Made by a program: the position numbers and the translations under genes. 64,000 nt of DNA from Methylobacter sp. KS41 (GTDB lineage: Bacteria; Pseudomonadota; Gammaproteobacteria; Methylococcales; Methylomonadaceae), in NCBI GenBank assembly GCA_002862125.1, contig PHSP01000003.1:806001-870000 (forward strand). The letters run 5' to 3'. The notes under the pieces were generated by a model. It was given only the letters and a program-made list of their open reading frames with translations. It made no database searches and was not told the DNA's origin. Below, piece after piece: positions 26,572-34,406 of the stretch (within the stretch, counting starts at the first letter, position 1; each line of letters opens with the position of its first letter).

Positions 26572-26988
26572 ATGAATGAAAGGATGGGACATTGCCTTTG
26601 TGGAGCCGTGCGCTACCGCATTTCGGGTGAACCGCTTTTAACCCGTGTTTGCTGGTGCAGAGACTGCCAGCATCTGGCTGCCAACGGCACGGTTAATGTA
26701 TTTGTTCCGACGAACGCACTGGAAATTTCAGGCGAGCTGAGCGATTTCACCAGCACAGCGGATAGCGGGAACCAGATCAGCCGGCGATTCTGCCCGCATT
26801 GCGGATCACACCTTTTTGCTAATTCTTCAGCCCGGCCGCAGTTCACCGTAGTCCGCGCTGGCACCCTCAACGATCCGTCCTCCGTGCAACCTGCGATGAA
26901 TATTTGGGCGGGCAGCGCACCCGAATGGGCATGCCTCGATTCCACCTTGGAGCGCGTCGAGCAACAACCCTCACCCCCGCCTGGATAA
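26572..26988 (+). CDS. GFA-family zinc protein (formaldehyde-activating enzyme-like fold)
   Basis: The protein has 138 residues from ATG 26572, with GAGG at a good distance. The CENP-V/GFA zinc fold is shown by HCLCGAVRYRI at the N-terminus, CWCRDCQHL near residue 28 and RFCPHCGSHLF near 75, giving CxC, CxxC and CxxC metal ligands. The family name comes from glutathione-dependent formaldehyde activation, but most members have no proven activity. A role in formaldehyde handling would suit a methylotroph but is inference. The gene sits between two attC-like sites. Confidence 0.87.
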   Translation: MNERMGHCLCGAVRYRISGEPLLTRVCWCRDCQHLAANGTVNVFVPTNALEISGELSDFTSTADSGNQISRRFCPHCGSHLFANSSARPQFTVVRAGTLNDPSSVQPAMNIWAGSAPEWACLDSTLERVEQQPSPPPG

Positions 26989-27029
26989 GTATCTGATAAC
27001 CGGGGGCAGGGTTAAGTTTCTACTTTATA

Positions 27030-27123
27030 GCCTAATATTGCGTTCAACCGGAGCGCGGTTAAAATTGCGGTTTTATTTTCCAGCCTTACGGGCCGCCTGG
27101 TCTGCTTTAAGTTGGCATTAGGG
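27030..27123 (+). repeat. attC-like site between the GFA gene and the hydrolase gene
   Basis: The left core GCCTAAT (27030-27036) and right core ATTAGGG (27117-27123) pair at six of seven positions. Internal boxes TTGCGTTCAACCGGAGCGCGG and CCGCCTGG...TTTAAGTTGGCA (positions 27038-27058 and 27093-27117) are arranged as in attC sites. The total of 94 bp is within the known attC size range. The hydrolase gene starts nine bases after the right core. Confidence 0.5.
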
Positions 27124-27132
27124 AGCAATATC

Positions 27133-27945
27133 ATGATTAGTTCATATTTTACTCGCGTCTTCCTGTGTTTTGGCGTCTTGCTTTCGATAGTTGTTTCCGG
27201 GTGCGCATCCCTCCCAAATGAAAAAATAGTGTATGTTGACCATCGGCAGGTTGAGTTTTCCTTGATTAAACATAAAGCCGCAACGGCGACAGTGGTCTTT
27301 GAGAATGGTCTCGATGGGAAAATGTATTGGTGGAATAAGGTCATTCCGGAAATTTCAAAAGATACCACTACATTTGCCTACAATCGTCCGGGTTACGGAA
27401 GCAGTGATCCAGTATCAACTCCACGCGACGGCCTTCACATCATCGATGAATTGAAGTCGCTTCTTAGTAGCGAGGGATTGAAGCCTCCCTATGTGCTAGT
27501 CGGGCATTCGCTCGGCGGCCTGTACATGCAGCTCTACGCTCGCCGTTATCCTGAAGAGGTCGCTGGTCTTATTCTTGTGGATTCGACTCATCCGGATCAA
27601 TTCAAAAACCAGGGAGCCATCGAAAACTGGCCGGCTTGGTTTCGCGTTGCTTTTCACATGTACTTGTCTTCGGCGGCAAGAGAAGAGATGGATTTAATTA
27701 ATACAACGGGAGATGAGGTGTCGGCCTTGCCGACCCTTACTGGAAAGCCCTTGATTGTATTGAGTGCTCGGCAGCCGATGAAAGAAAAATCAGAGCTGGC
27801 GGATTATGCAAACGAAAAACGGAAAGATATAGCCCATCTTTATCCAGGTTCTAAGCAGGTCTGGGTCGATAGCGGTCACGGTATTCCGATAGAGAGTCCC
27901 GGATCGGTTATCGAAGCCATTCGTGAAGTTTTGCCTGGGCAATGA
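27133..27945 (+). CDS. Alpha/beta hydrolase lipoprotein
   Basis: The protein has 270 residues from ATG 27133. A signal peptide with lipobox VSGC (Cys24) suggests attachment to a membrane. The alpha/beta-hydrolase fold shows YNRPGYGSSDP, the nucleophile elbow GHSLGGLY (Ser near residue 135), an acidic residue in the strand after it, and the catalytic histidine in VDSGHGIPIE. It is likely an esterase or lipase-like enzyme; the substrate is unknown. The TTG at 27112 is in frame but has no better ribosome binding site. It may be the last cassette of the small array. Confidence 0.85.
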   Translation: MISSYFTRVFLCFGVLLSIVVSGCASLPNEKIVYVDHRQVEFSLIKHKAATATVVFENGLDGKMYWWNKVIPEISKDTTTFAYNRPGYGSSDPVSTPRDGLHIIDELKSLLSSEGLKPPYVLVGHSLGGLYMQLYARRYPEEVAGLILVDSTHPDQFKNQGAIENWPAWFRVAFHMYLSSAAREEMDLINTTGDEVSALPTLTGKPLIVLSARQPMKEKSELADYANEKRKDIAHLYPGSKQVWVDSGHGIPIESPGSVIEAIREVLPGQ

Positions 27946-28092
27946 ATTCCGTAGAAAATGCCAAGAGCCATCAATAAAGTTATGAAGCGCGACCGGCGAG
28001 TCACTGGAAATTTTGGTGCTTCGGGCGATTTCAGATTATAAACTCTCTATTTACCAGCCAATAGTTCCCGCAGGTAAACCGCTGAACACAAT

Positions 28093-28099
28093 GTTGGGT
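28093..28099 (+). repeat. GTTGGGT, possible right core closing the cassette run
   Basis: The heptamer fits GTTRRRY and lies 148 bases after the hydrolase stop. No matching ACCCAAC left core is found between them, so this is a weak candidate for the end of the array. Confidence 0.2.
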
Positions 28100-28112
28100 G
28101 TTTTCAAAGGGG

Positions 28113-28166
28113 CTGCTCTTATAGCTATGGCCTTAGTTCAGCGGCGAACTAAGGCATAAGAAGAGC
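28113..28166. repeat. Long inverted repeat downstream of the Lpp-like gene
   Basis: A perfect 10-bp stem GCCTTAGTTC/GAACTAAGGC (28130-28139 and 28146-28155) has a 6-base loop. It is extended outward by GCTCTTAT and ATAAGAAGAGC arms with internal mismatches. There is no T-run on either side. It could be a transcription end structure for the convergent genes or a mobile palindrome. Confidence 0.5.
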
Positions 28167-28214
28167 CTGGCGATTATTCCGCCGGACTATTTTCCGCTAT
28201 AAAGCGGCAATGAT

Positions 28215-28493
28215 TTATTTCATCATTGATCTTTTAAATCTTTTATCCAATTTTTTATTGGCATCTTCGGATAATTCAGCTGCGCGATTAGCCTCGGCTT
28301 CTGCGGCTGCCGCCTTTGCAGCTGCATCAGCAGCGGTAGCTTGTGCGCTTGCCGCATTGGATGATGCTTGTTTAACAGAAGTATCCAGGCCATTAACCTG
28401 AGACTGTAAATTTTCAATATCTGAGGTAGTTGCGCAAGCTGTAACCAAACTTAAAGCCAGAGCAATCATTGATAACTTTATTACTTTTTTCAT
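28215..28493 (-). CDS. Lpp/OprI-like small outer-membrane lipoprotein with Ala-rich coiled coil
   Basis: The protein has 92 residues. A signal peptide ends in lipobox LVTAC (Cys20). The mature part is an alanine-rich helix with heptad-like spacing (IENLQSQVNGLDTSVKQA, then AAAKAAAAEAEANRAA), as in the trimeric Lpp of E. coli and OprI of Pseudomonas. The C-terminus ends in basic residues with lysines, which could allow linkage to peptidoglycan, although the exact terminal pattern differs. An AAGGAAAAG ribosome binding site precedes ATG 28493. It probably supports envelope integrity. Confidence 0.8.
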   Translation of the reverse strand: MKKVIKLSMIALALSLVTACATTSDIENLQSQVNGLDTSVKQASSNAASAQATAADAAAKAAAAEAEANRAAELSEDANKKLDKRFKRSMMK

Positions 28494-28945
28494 ATTCTTT
28501 TCCTTAACTCAAGATTATTACTACAAAAAACATTGGCATAGCCGTTAAATCCCTGTTCTGTCCGTATTCAGTAATGAAGGATGAAAGCCATGCATCCTCC
28601 AAGTCATCGCGATTCGCTTTAAGCGCAAGTCGTAACGGCTGCGTAAAGTTTACATAAACAAGATGAGAGGAAGCCTGCAGGATTGATTAAGATCAGATGA
28701 AGATAGTAAAAATTTTGGGAGGCTCGCACTGGGGCGGGTGCGGCAAATATTTATAACGAGTCCGCCCGTTTTAATGTGTAAATCCGGAAATAAATACGAA
28801 ATCGAGAGGTTGAGCAAAATATCCCGGCTATTTTTCAAGCGCTTTTTTACCTTTAAAGTAAAACTGCGCCTAACTTGCTTTTTGTTAATCAGGCATTTTT
28901 GCCGTATAAAGCTAACAGCAATTTCCATATCCGATATTAATAAAG
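28494..28945. other. Intergenic region, no gene identified
   Basis: These 452 bases lie between the Lpp-like gene and the end of the four-gene sugar operon. They must hold the Lpp-like promoter. No RNA gene or clear intrinsic terminator for the operon is visible. Short frames seen here lack homology and good starts. Confidence 0.4.
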
Positions 28946-29686
28946 TTAAAGTTTGACAGCGATAATGCAGGCGAAATTAAACCACTGGAAATAGGTGCCG
29001 ATGCGCGCAAATCCGGCTCTTGTCAATAATTCATAGTTTTCATCCAGGCGATAAGGGATCAGAACATTTTCCAGGGCTTCGCGTTTGCGCTGGTTTTCAA
29101 CATCCGTATAACCGCTTTGAGATTTTTTAAATTGCAGGTGATGATCAATGTACAAGCGGTTTAATACCGGGTCATTAACCAGAATTTTTTCGGATAACAG
29201 GACAATTCCACCCGGTCTGAGTGCGTCATAAACTGCTTTCAGCAACTGTCCTCTGTCAATGGGACGGACAAATTGCAAGGTCCAGTTAAGGATGACGACA
29301 TTGCAAACGGGCAAATGGGGAAGATGGTTCAGATCGGCGGTAATCAGCGCCACTTTTCCGGCGGCAATTTGCGAGGATAATTTGTCACGCGCTTTATCCA
29401 GCATCGACTCGGAATTGTCATAGCCAATAAACCGGGCGCTTTCGGGACATTTCTGATGTTTCGTCAGGTACTCCAGGGTTGTTCCTGTCGAACATCCCAA
29501 ATCGCAGACTACTCCGGAATCTTCAGGTAAAAAATCCATGACAAGATCTGACTGAATGCGCTGGACTTCAATATAAAAAGGCACGCTCCTTGAAACCATA
29601 TTATCAAAAACGTTAGCGACACGTTCGTCAAAAGCAAAATCTTCCGCCCGATCTATCTGTTGAAATACTCTGTCTTGTTCTGTCAT
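28946..29686 (-). CDS. CmoA-like SAM-dependent methyltransferase family protein
   Basis: The protein has 246 residues. The class I methyltransferase motif I is VCDLGCSTGTT near residue 60. The N-terminal FDERVANVFDNMVSRSVPFY and the later NWTLQFV, LSEKI and GYTDVENQRKREALENVLIP closely follow CmoA. CmoA makes carboxy-SAM from SAM and prephenate for tRNA uridine-34 modification with CmoB. No cmoB is adjacent; instead the gene is the last member of a sugar-lipid operon and overlaps the GT2 stop by four bases. It may be a true CmoA that joined the operon, or a relative that acts on the operon's product. Confidence 0.8.
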   Translation of the reverse strand: MTEQDRVFQQIDRAEDFAFDERVANVFDNMVSRSVPFYIEVQRIQSDLVMDFLPEDSGVVCDLGCSTGTTLEYLTKHQKCPESARFIGYDNSESMLDKARDKLSSQIAAGKVALITADLNHLPHLPVCNVVILNWTLQFVRPIDRGQLLKAVYDALRPGGIVLLSEKILVNDPVLNRLYIDHHLQFKKSQSGYTDVENQRKREALENVLIPYRLDENYELLTRAGFARIGTYFQWFNFACIIAVKL

Positions 29687-30663
29687 ACAGCGGGCCGACC
29701 GGTTATTCCGGATTTCTTGCTGACGCCAACGCTGGCTTTCACCAGGTAATGAGGTCTTTCCTTAACTTCCTCGTAAATTTTGGCAATGTATTCTCCGATG
29801 ATGCCCAAGCTGATCATAATGAAACTGCCAATTAACAGCAAGGTTATGATGATGGTGGCAAAGCCTGAAACCGCCTGACCGTTTATCAAGGATATAATAG
29901 TGTCGCCGGCGATGAAAAAGCCCAGTATCAGCGTTGCAAACCCCAAAAAGGTCACTATCCTCAGCGGCAATGACGTGAACGAGGTCAGCGCCGTAATGGA
30001 TAATTCCAGCAACGACCAGAAAGACCATTTGCTCTCATCGCCCTGGCGGCTGGCTACGTCAAAATAAATGTATTCTTCTGAAAAACCAAGCCAACTGGTC
30101 AATCCGCGGAAAAATCGCTCTCTTTCCGGAAGCTTATAGACGATGATATCGACAATCTCTCTATCCAATAATTTGAAATCGGAAGAGTTCTTGATATTGA
30201 TGCCGCCAAGACTTGAGATCAGATGATTGATGCAATAGGCGGCGGCTTTTTTTCCTGCCGAGTCTTCTTTGCGGCTGCGTTTTACCGCATGAACTATTTG
30301 CGCGCCCGCGCGCCACTTTTCTATCATTTCAGGAATAAAGCCGGGCGGATGCTGAAGATCGGCATCCAGGATAAAAACCGCCTCGCCCGCGGCGTATTCA
30401 AGTCCCGCCAGCATGGCCGCTTCCTTGCCAAAATTGCGGCTAAGCGAAATACCCTTGATTCTGGGCTCTGTCTCGGAAAGCTGGCAGATGTGCTGATAAG
30501 TTTGATCGCGGCTGCCGTCATCGACGATAATAATTTCCCACGAGCTTTCACAAGCGCTTAGAATTCCGGCAATTTGTGTTATGGCTTCTTTCAGCCCTTG
30601 ACTTTCATTGTAAGCTGGAATCACTGCGCTGATTACGGGGTTTTCTCGGGTTTTTAAATGCAT
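29683..30663 (-). CDS. Family 2 glycosyltransferase with two C-terminal membrane segments (ArnC/DPM-synthase-like)
   Basis: The protein has 326 residues. The GT-A nucleotide-binding motifs are IIVDDGSRDQT and the DXD-like FILDADLQHPP, followed by ERERFFRGLTSWLGF, typical of polyprenyl-phosphate glycosyltransferases. Two hydrophobic segments (about 230-255 and 265-290) anchor it to the inner membrane. Such enzymes move a sugar from a nucleotide donor to undecaprenyl phosphate on the cytoplasmic face. In this operon it would supply the substrate for the YdjC deacetylase and the ArnT-like transferase. Confidence 0.9.
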   Translation of the reverse strand: MHLKTRENPVISAVIPAYNESQGLKEAITQIAGILSACESSWEIIIVDDGSRDQTYQHICQLSETEPRIKGISLSRNFGKEAAMLAGLEYAAGEAVFILDADLQHPPGFIPEMIEKWRAGAQIVHAVKRSRKEDSAGKKAAAYCINHLISSLGGINIKNSSDFKLLDREIVDIIVYKLPERERFFRGLTSWLGFSEEYIYFDVASRQGDESKWSFWSLLELSITALTSFTSLPLRIVTFLGFATLILGFFIAGDTIISLINGQAVSGFATIIITLLLIGSFIMISLGIIGEYIAKIYEEVKERPHYLVKASVGVSKKSGITGRPAV

Positions 30664-30676
30664 AGTTTTATTTGTT

Positions 30677-31507
30677 CTAATTTTGATAATGGCTCAAACG
30701 GATGCCAAATTTATCATACAGGTCATGAACCTCTGGACTTTGTAATAACATTAGTTCCCCCTCCCAATCATGATAAGACCGCAGCCTGATATTGGTAATT
30801 TCATCGGGGTCGAAACGTCCGGGATGACACATCAGCTCATAGCTGGTGCCCGGCTTAAGTTTTGAAAAAACCGTTACTAAGTAATCGTAATCGAGTTTTC
30901 CGCTTCGACCCAGGCCTAAAAATACCGGCGCTTGCACTTTGAGAAGGGGGCGATTGAAGGTTTGCATGGCTTGTATCAGGGTATTGCGCGCCAGCGCCTG
31001 GATTCTAAAAGGCGCAAGCCATTCGGCTTCGGTGAGCCGTACATGGGGAATGTCAAATTCCTGAGCCAATTCTAGGACCAGCGGAAATAAAACCGGCAGC
31101 ATATGAATATGTTCATGGGAATTCAAGAACAGCAAATTTTGCCGCTGACAGGCTTCAATCTGTGCCCGCCATTCGGCGCGAACATCTTTAAGACTGATTT
31201 TGCCGGTCATGATCATCACGCTCATCGAGTAAGCTCCAGGAAAACAGCCCCCCCAATGCGACAGCTTTCCGGTCATGCTGGCGGTCAACGGCTGTCTGAA
31301 AGTCAGGTTTAGATGCACTCCTAAATCCAGATCTTCCACTGAATTCAGCCATTCCAGCTGGGCTTTTAAACCGGGGCTATTCGCCAATATGCCGGTTGCG
31401 GTAAGAGCTCCGGAATTCGCCGCTTCCAGTATCCCTCGGCTGATACAGGGGAAATAACCATAGTCATCAGCATTGATGATTAAATGGATTGGTTCGCGCG
31501 TAGTCAT
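30677..31507 (-). CDS. YdjC/ChbG/HpnK-family carbohydrate deacetylase
   Basis: The protein has 276 residues. The metal-binding motifs of the YdjC fold are visible: INADDYGYFP at the N-terminus, HLNLTF near residue 65, SHEHIHMLP near 130 and MCHPGRFD near 225. Family members remove acetyl groups from N-acetylated sugars: ChbG on chitooligosaccharides, HpnK in hopanoid loci, and NaxD on undecaprenyl-phosphate-GalNAc in Francisella. Because it lies between a polyprenyl GT2 and an ArnT-like transferase, a NaxD-like role is the best guess. It overlaps the upstream stop by four bases. Confidence 0.88.
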   Translation of the reverse strand: MTTREPIHLIINADDYGYFPCISRGILEAANSGALTATGILANSPGLKAQLEWLNSVEDLDLGVHLNLTFRQPLTASMTGKLSHWGGCFPGAYSMSVMIMTGKISLKDVRAEWRAQIEACQRQNLLFLNSHEHIHMLPVLFPLVLELAQEFDIPHVRLTEAEWLAPFRIQALARNTLIQAMQTFNRPLLKVQAPVFLGLGRSGKLDYDYLVTVFSKLKPGTSYELMCHPGRFDPDEITNIRLRSYHDWEGELMLLQSPEVHDLYDKFGIRLSHYQN

Positions 31508-33333
31508 CTTCTGTCAACGCTGCGGGCATGAAAAAGCGCGTACGATCCATAGTCATGAACCCGTTCAAGACGTGATTTGACAGCTTCGGGCAAACTGCTA
31601 GCCAAATCTTCCTTGAGCGCATAAAAGTCGTGACTGGAATCTGTCAAGCTGTCTTGCAATGCATCAATACCCGTTAATTCCAAGGCCTCGCCTTGCAGAT
31701 AAAATTGCGCCGAATAAGGCCTTTCAGTTGAATAGATCAAGCGCTCGCCTGGTTGCGATGCCTGCCGGTAGGCCGCCACTAACCGCTTTTGCGACCTGAA
31801 AAAATCCACATTGGGAAAATGGTAAGCGGTCACCAATCCCAAAAACGATACCGGTACGCATAAAGCCAAAGCCGTCCGGTATCTGGATTGATTCAGCCAA
31901 TCGGCAAGCAGTAAGGCGAAACCCGGCAATCCCGGTAAAACATAAGTCCAGATGATGTTGGCCGAGAACGTGAAGAAAACCAGCGGCGACGCCATCCAAA
32001 GAGAACAATACAGACGCCAGCCATCGTTGGATTGAAGCAACTTGACCGGCTTCTTTTTCACCAGGGCGTTCATGAGCGTATTCAGAAAAATCAAAGACCA
32101 GGGAAATGCCGCAGCCAGCCAATAAATCCAGATCATGCCGTGCGCGTGGGCATGGCCGTTGCCATAAAGGTCACCGGTCCAACCACTCTCAGTGAATCGT
32201 TTCCAGTGTTCGCCGATGAAAAAATATTCCAAAAATCCTGGAGTTTTATGTTCCGCGATCAAGAACCAGGGAACGCTGATGCATAGCATCAACAGCGTGC
32301 CTTTGAACCAGGGCAAACGTTTCCAGACCTTCAGCCATTCACCGGAAATTGCCGTCCAAAGCCCTATGCTAATTCCGGATAAAACGATGACAATGGGGCC
32401 TTTCGCTATCAGGCCTATGCTCAAGCCGATAAAGAATAGATAAGACCGGAAAGAGTTGGCTTGTTGACGCAATGCAAGCCAGAACGAGGCGAGAGCCAGC
32501 GTGATGCCGAAACTCATGCACACGTCCATCGCCACCGTGCCCGACATCACGAAAAATAATACGGTGCTGGAGAGAATAATTACAGAGCTCCACGCATTAT
32601 CCCGGCCTCGCTGTATGCCGGCAATATAAAAAATAATCCAGGCTATTCCAAAACTCAATAAAACCGATGGCAATCTGGCGGAAAAGTCATTGATTCCGCC
32701 CAGCCATAGGCTTGATGCCGTCATCCAGATCGTTAACGGCGGTTTTCCCCAGAACGGCACGCCATAATCAATCAATGGCGTCACCCAATTTCCGGTTTCC
32801 AGCATCTTGCGGCTCATTTCCGCATACCTTGATTCAGAAGGGTCATATAGCGGATAAAGTCCTAGTGTAATTACCCGTATTACTAAAATAAGCGTGAGCA
32901 AACCGGATACCGTGAATATGCTTTGCCTAATTTGCTTAGGCGCATCACCGCACGTCTTTTCCGGTATATCCGTTTGAAAAGTCCAGAAGCTGTTGGCAAA
33001 AAAATTCCAGATCAAAACTACCCCGGTGGTCAGAACCTGCGCATAAAGATAATAGAGATGAGGAGTCAACAGCGCCATTAATGCCAGGTTTAAACAAAAA
33101 CCAAGCGAGGCGATTAACGCAAACTTGGGGAAAGTTTGAACATGTGACTGTTGGCTTTTAAATGTCAGCGAATAATTCAAAATATAGTTGACTATCAAGC
33201 CTGCCAAAGCTCCCCAGCCTGATGCCCAGACCGGATTATAGCCAAAGAATTCAACCAGAGCATAAAGTATCGAATAATGCGCCAAGGTTCCGATGACGCC
33301 GACTAGCGAAAAGGTTAAAAAATTAACGATCAT
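31504..33333 (-). CDS. GtrA-type flippase domain fused to ArnT/GT39-type glycosyltransferase
   Basis: The protein has 609 residues with two units. Residues 1-125 form a four-helix GtrA domain (FLTFSLVGVIGTLAHYSIL at the start, LNYSLTFKS, NFFANSFWTF at the end). GtrA proteins are thought to flip undecaprenyl-phosphate sugars. From about 145 onward is an integral-membrane GT39/ArnT-type transferase, with the conserved acidic loop YDPSESRYAEMSRKM and the WGKPPLTIWM segment. ArnT transfers an amino sugar from undecaprenyl phosphate to lipid A in the periplasm. Fusing flippase and transferase is unusual. It is the first gene of the operon and probably sets its promoter at 33334 onward. Confidence 0.88.
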   Translation of the reverse strand: MIVNFLTFSLVGVIGTLAHYSILYALVEFFGYNPVWASGWGALAGLIVNYILNYSLTFKSQQSHVQTFPKFALIASLGFCLNLALMALLTPHLYYLYAQVLTTGVVLIWNFFANSFWTFQTDIPEKTCGDAPKQIRQSIFTVSGLLTLILVIRVITLGLYPLYDPSESRYAEMSRKMLETGNWVTPLIDYGVPFWGKPPLTIWMTASSLWLGGINDFSARLPSVLLSFGIAWIIFYIAGIQRGRDNAWSSVIILSSTVLFFVMSGTVAMDVCMSFGITLALASFWLALRQQANSFRSYLFFIGLSIGLIAKGPIVIVLSGISIGLWTAISGEWLKVWKRLPWFKGTLLMLCISVPWFLIAEHKTPGFLEYFFIGEHWKRFTESGWTGDLYGNGHAHAHGMIWIYWLAAAFPWSLIFLNTLMNALVKKKPVKLLQSNDGWRLYCSLWMASPLVFFTFSANIIWTYVLPGLPGFALLLADWLNQSRYRTALALCVPVSFLGLVTAYHFPNVDFFRSQKRLVAAYRQASQPGERLIYSTERPYSAQFYLQGEALELTGIDALQDSLTDSSHDFYALKEDLASSLPEAVKSRLERVHDYGSYALFHARSVDRR

Positions 33334-33807
33334 GCAATATTTATTTGGCTATATACAATGAAACTGTCGTGTTATATAAAATGCCCGGGTCTTTTGTCTC
33401 TGTTGAAAGGGTGGGGGCATTCTAAGTAAAGATTGCTTCAAAAGCAAAAGAAACGCTTTACAGCAGGCGTGATTTAAAAGTACGGTTTTGTACATCAGCA
33501 TTCATCAGATTGCCCTCCGAAACCAATACGATCTCGATTACAAGCAGATTGTCTCTCTTTGCTGACTTAGAATGCGTTAAAAGTTTTGAATAGCCGGGCA
33601 AGCGAAAGCGAGTGCGCAAAAAGACTTTGGAGCGATTTTCTATGTTGTAGCTTAATTGGGGAGATAGAAATGGACGGGGGAAATAATTGCCGGCTTTTTT
33701 GTATCAATAGCCGCGCTAATAACGGTCAAGTTATACAAAATCTCAAGGAAGGGAGAAGTCAACCCTATCAGAAAGCTGAAAGGCATTCTAATAGGGTCTA
33801 TTGCCGT
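33334..33807. other. Intergenic region upstream of the sugar operon
   Basis: These 474 bases should contain the operon promoter (minus strand). A short inverted repeat ACCCTAT/ATAGGGT lies around 33761-33798, just beyond the stop of the small secreted protein, without a T-run. The short frames here have no recognisable product. Confidence 0.4.
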
Positions 33808-34194
33808 TTAGAGTAAGCTTTTCAGACCTTCAAAATCTTTTTTGGCATTTCTCAATTCTGACTCGGCTTCTTGTAAAGCAGATTCTTTAGCATGTGCTAT
33901 TGCGGCTTTCAACTTTCTATTAGCTTTTGCGCGTGCATTATCCACTTTATCATTCGCATTGATTTCTTTACTTAAATCACTTGCCTTTTTGATTTGCGCC
34001 GCTGCTTCTTCGCCGCTTGCACCTTTGCTGATCGCTTCAATAGCTACTTGTATTTGAGCAACCACCATGTCAATGGCTTGAGAAGGTGCGTAGGTAATTC
34101 TACCTGGATCGACTTCGGCGAACGCTGAAGTGGAGACAGCGCCCACAGAAGCGGCAATGATTAAAGATAGCAAGATTGTTTTCAATGTTTTCAT
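33808..34194 (-). CDS. Small secreted helical protein, paralogue A
   Basis: The protein has 128 residues. A clear Sec signal peptide (LLSLIIAASVGAVSTSAFA, cut after residue 26) precedes an all-helical, Ala/Lys/Glu-rich mature region with internal repeats of A-x-x-K-A pattern. No Pfam family is recognised with confidence; a resemblance to periplasmic small metal-binding protein-type helix bundles is possible but not supported by histidines. GAGG lies ahead of the ATG. A protein of identical length and layout is encoded 212 bases upstream, indicating tandem duplication. Confidence 0.75.
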   Translation of the reverse strand: MKTLKTILLSLIIAASVGAVSTSAFAEVDPGRITYAPSQAIDMVVAQIQVAIEAISKGASGEEAAAQIKKASDLSKEINANDKVDNARAKANRKLKAAIAHAKESALQEAESELRNAKKDFEGLKSLL

Positions 34195-34406
34195 ATTTCA
34201 CTGATCCTCAAGTTGTTGTTATTTATAGTTATACTGGCAAAATAACCGTTCCAGCATTTGCCGGTGGTAATTCTAACACATCTGGCAGGCTTTTAACCTA
34301 CTAAGATGGTTAAAAGGCAGGTGTTAAGATATTTTCAAGTTCTACAAATCTTGATGCATCAGATGCAATTACATCACTTGATGTAATCGAATCTGATCGG
34401 GTATTA

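Noticed and set aside
33586-33816. 76-codon plus-strand frame upstream of the sugar operon
   Set aside because: No domain, and it overlaps the end of the opposite-strand secreted protein gene.
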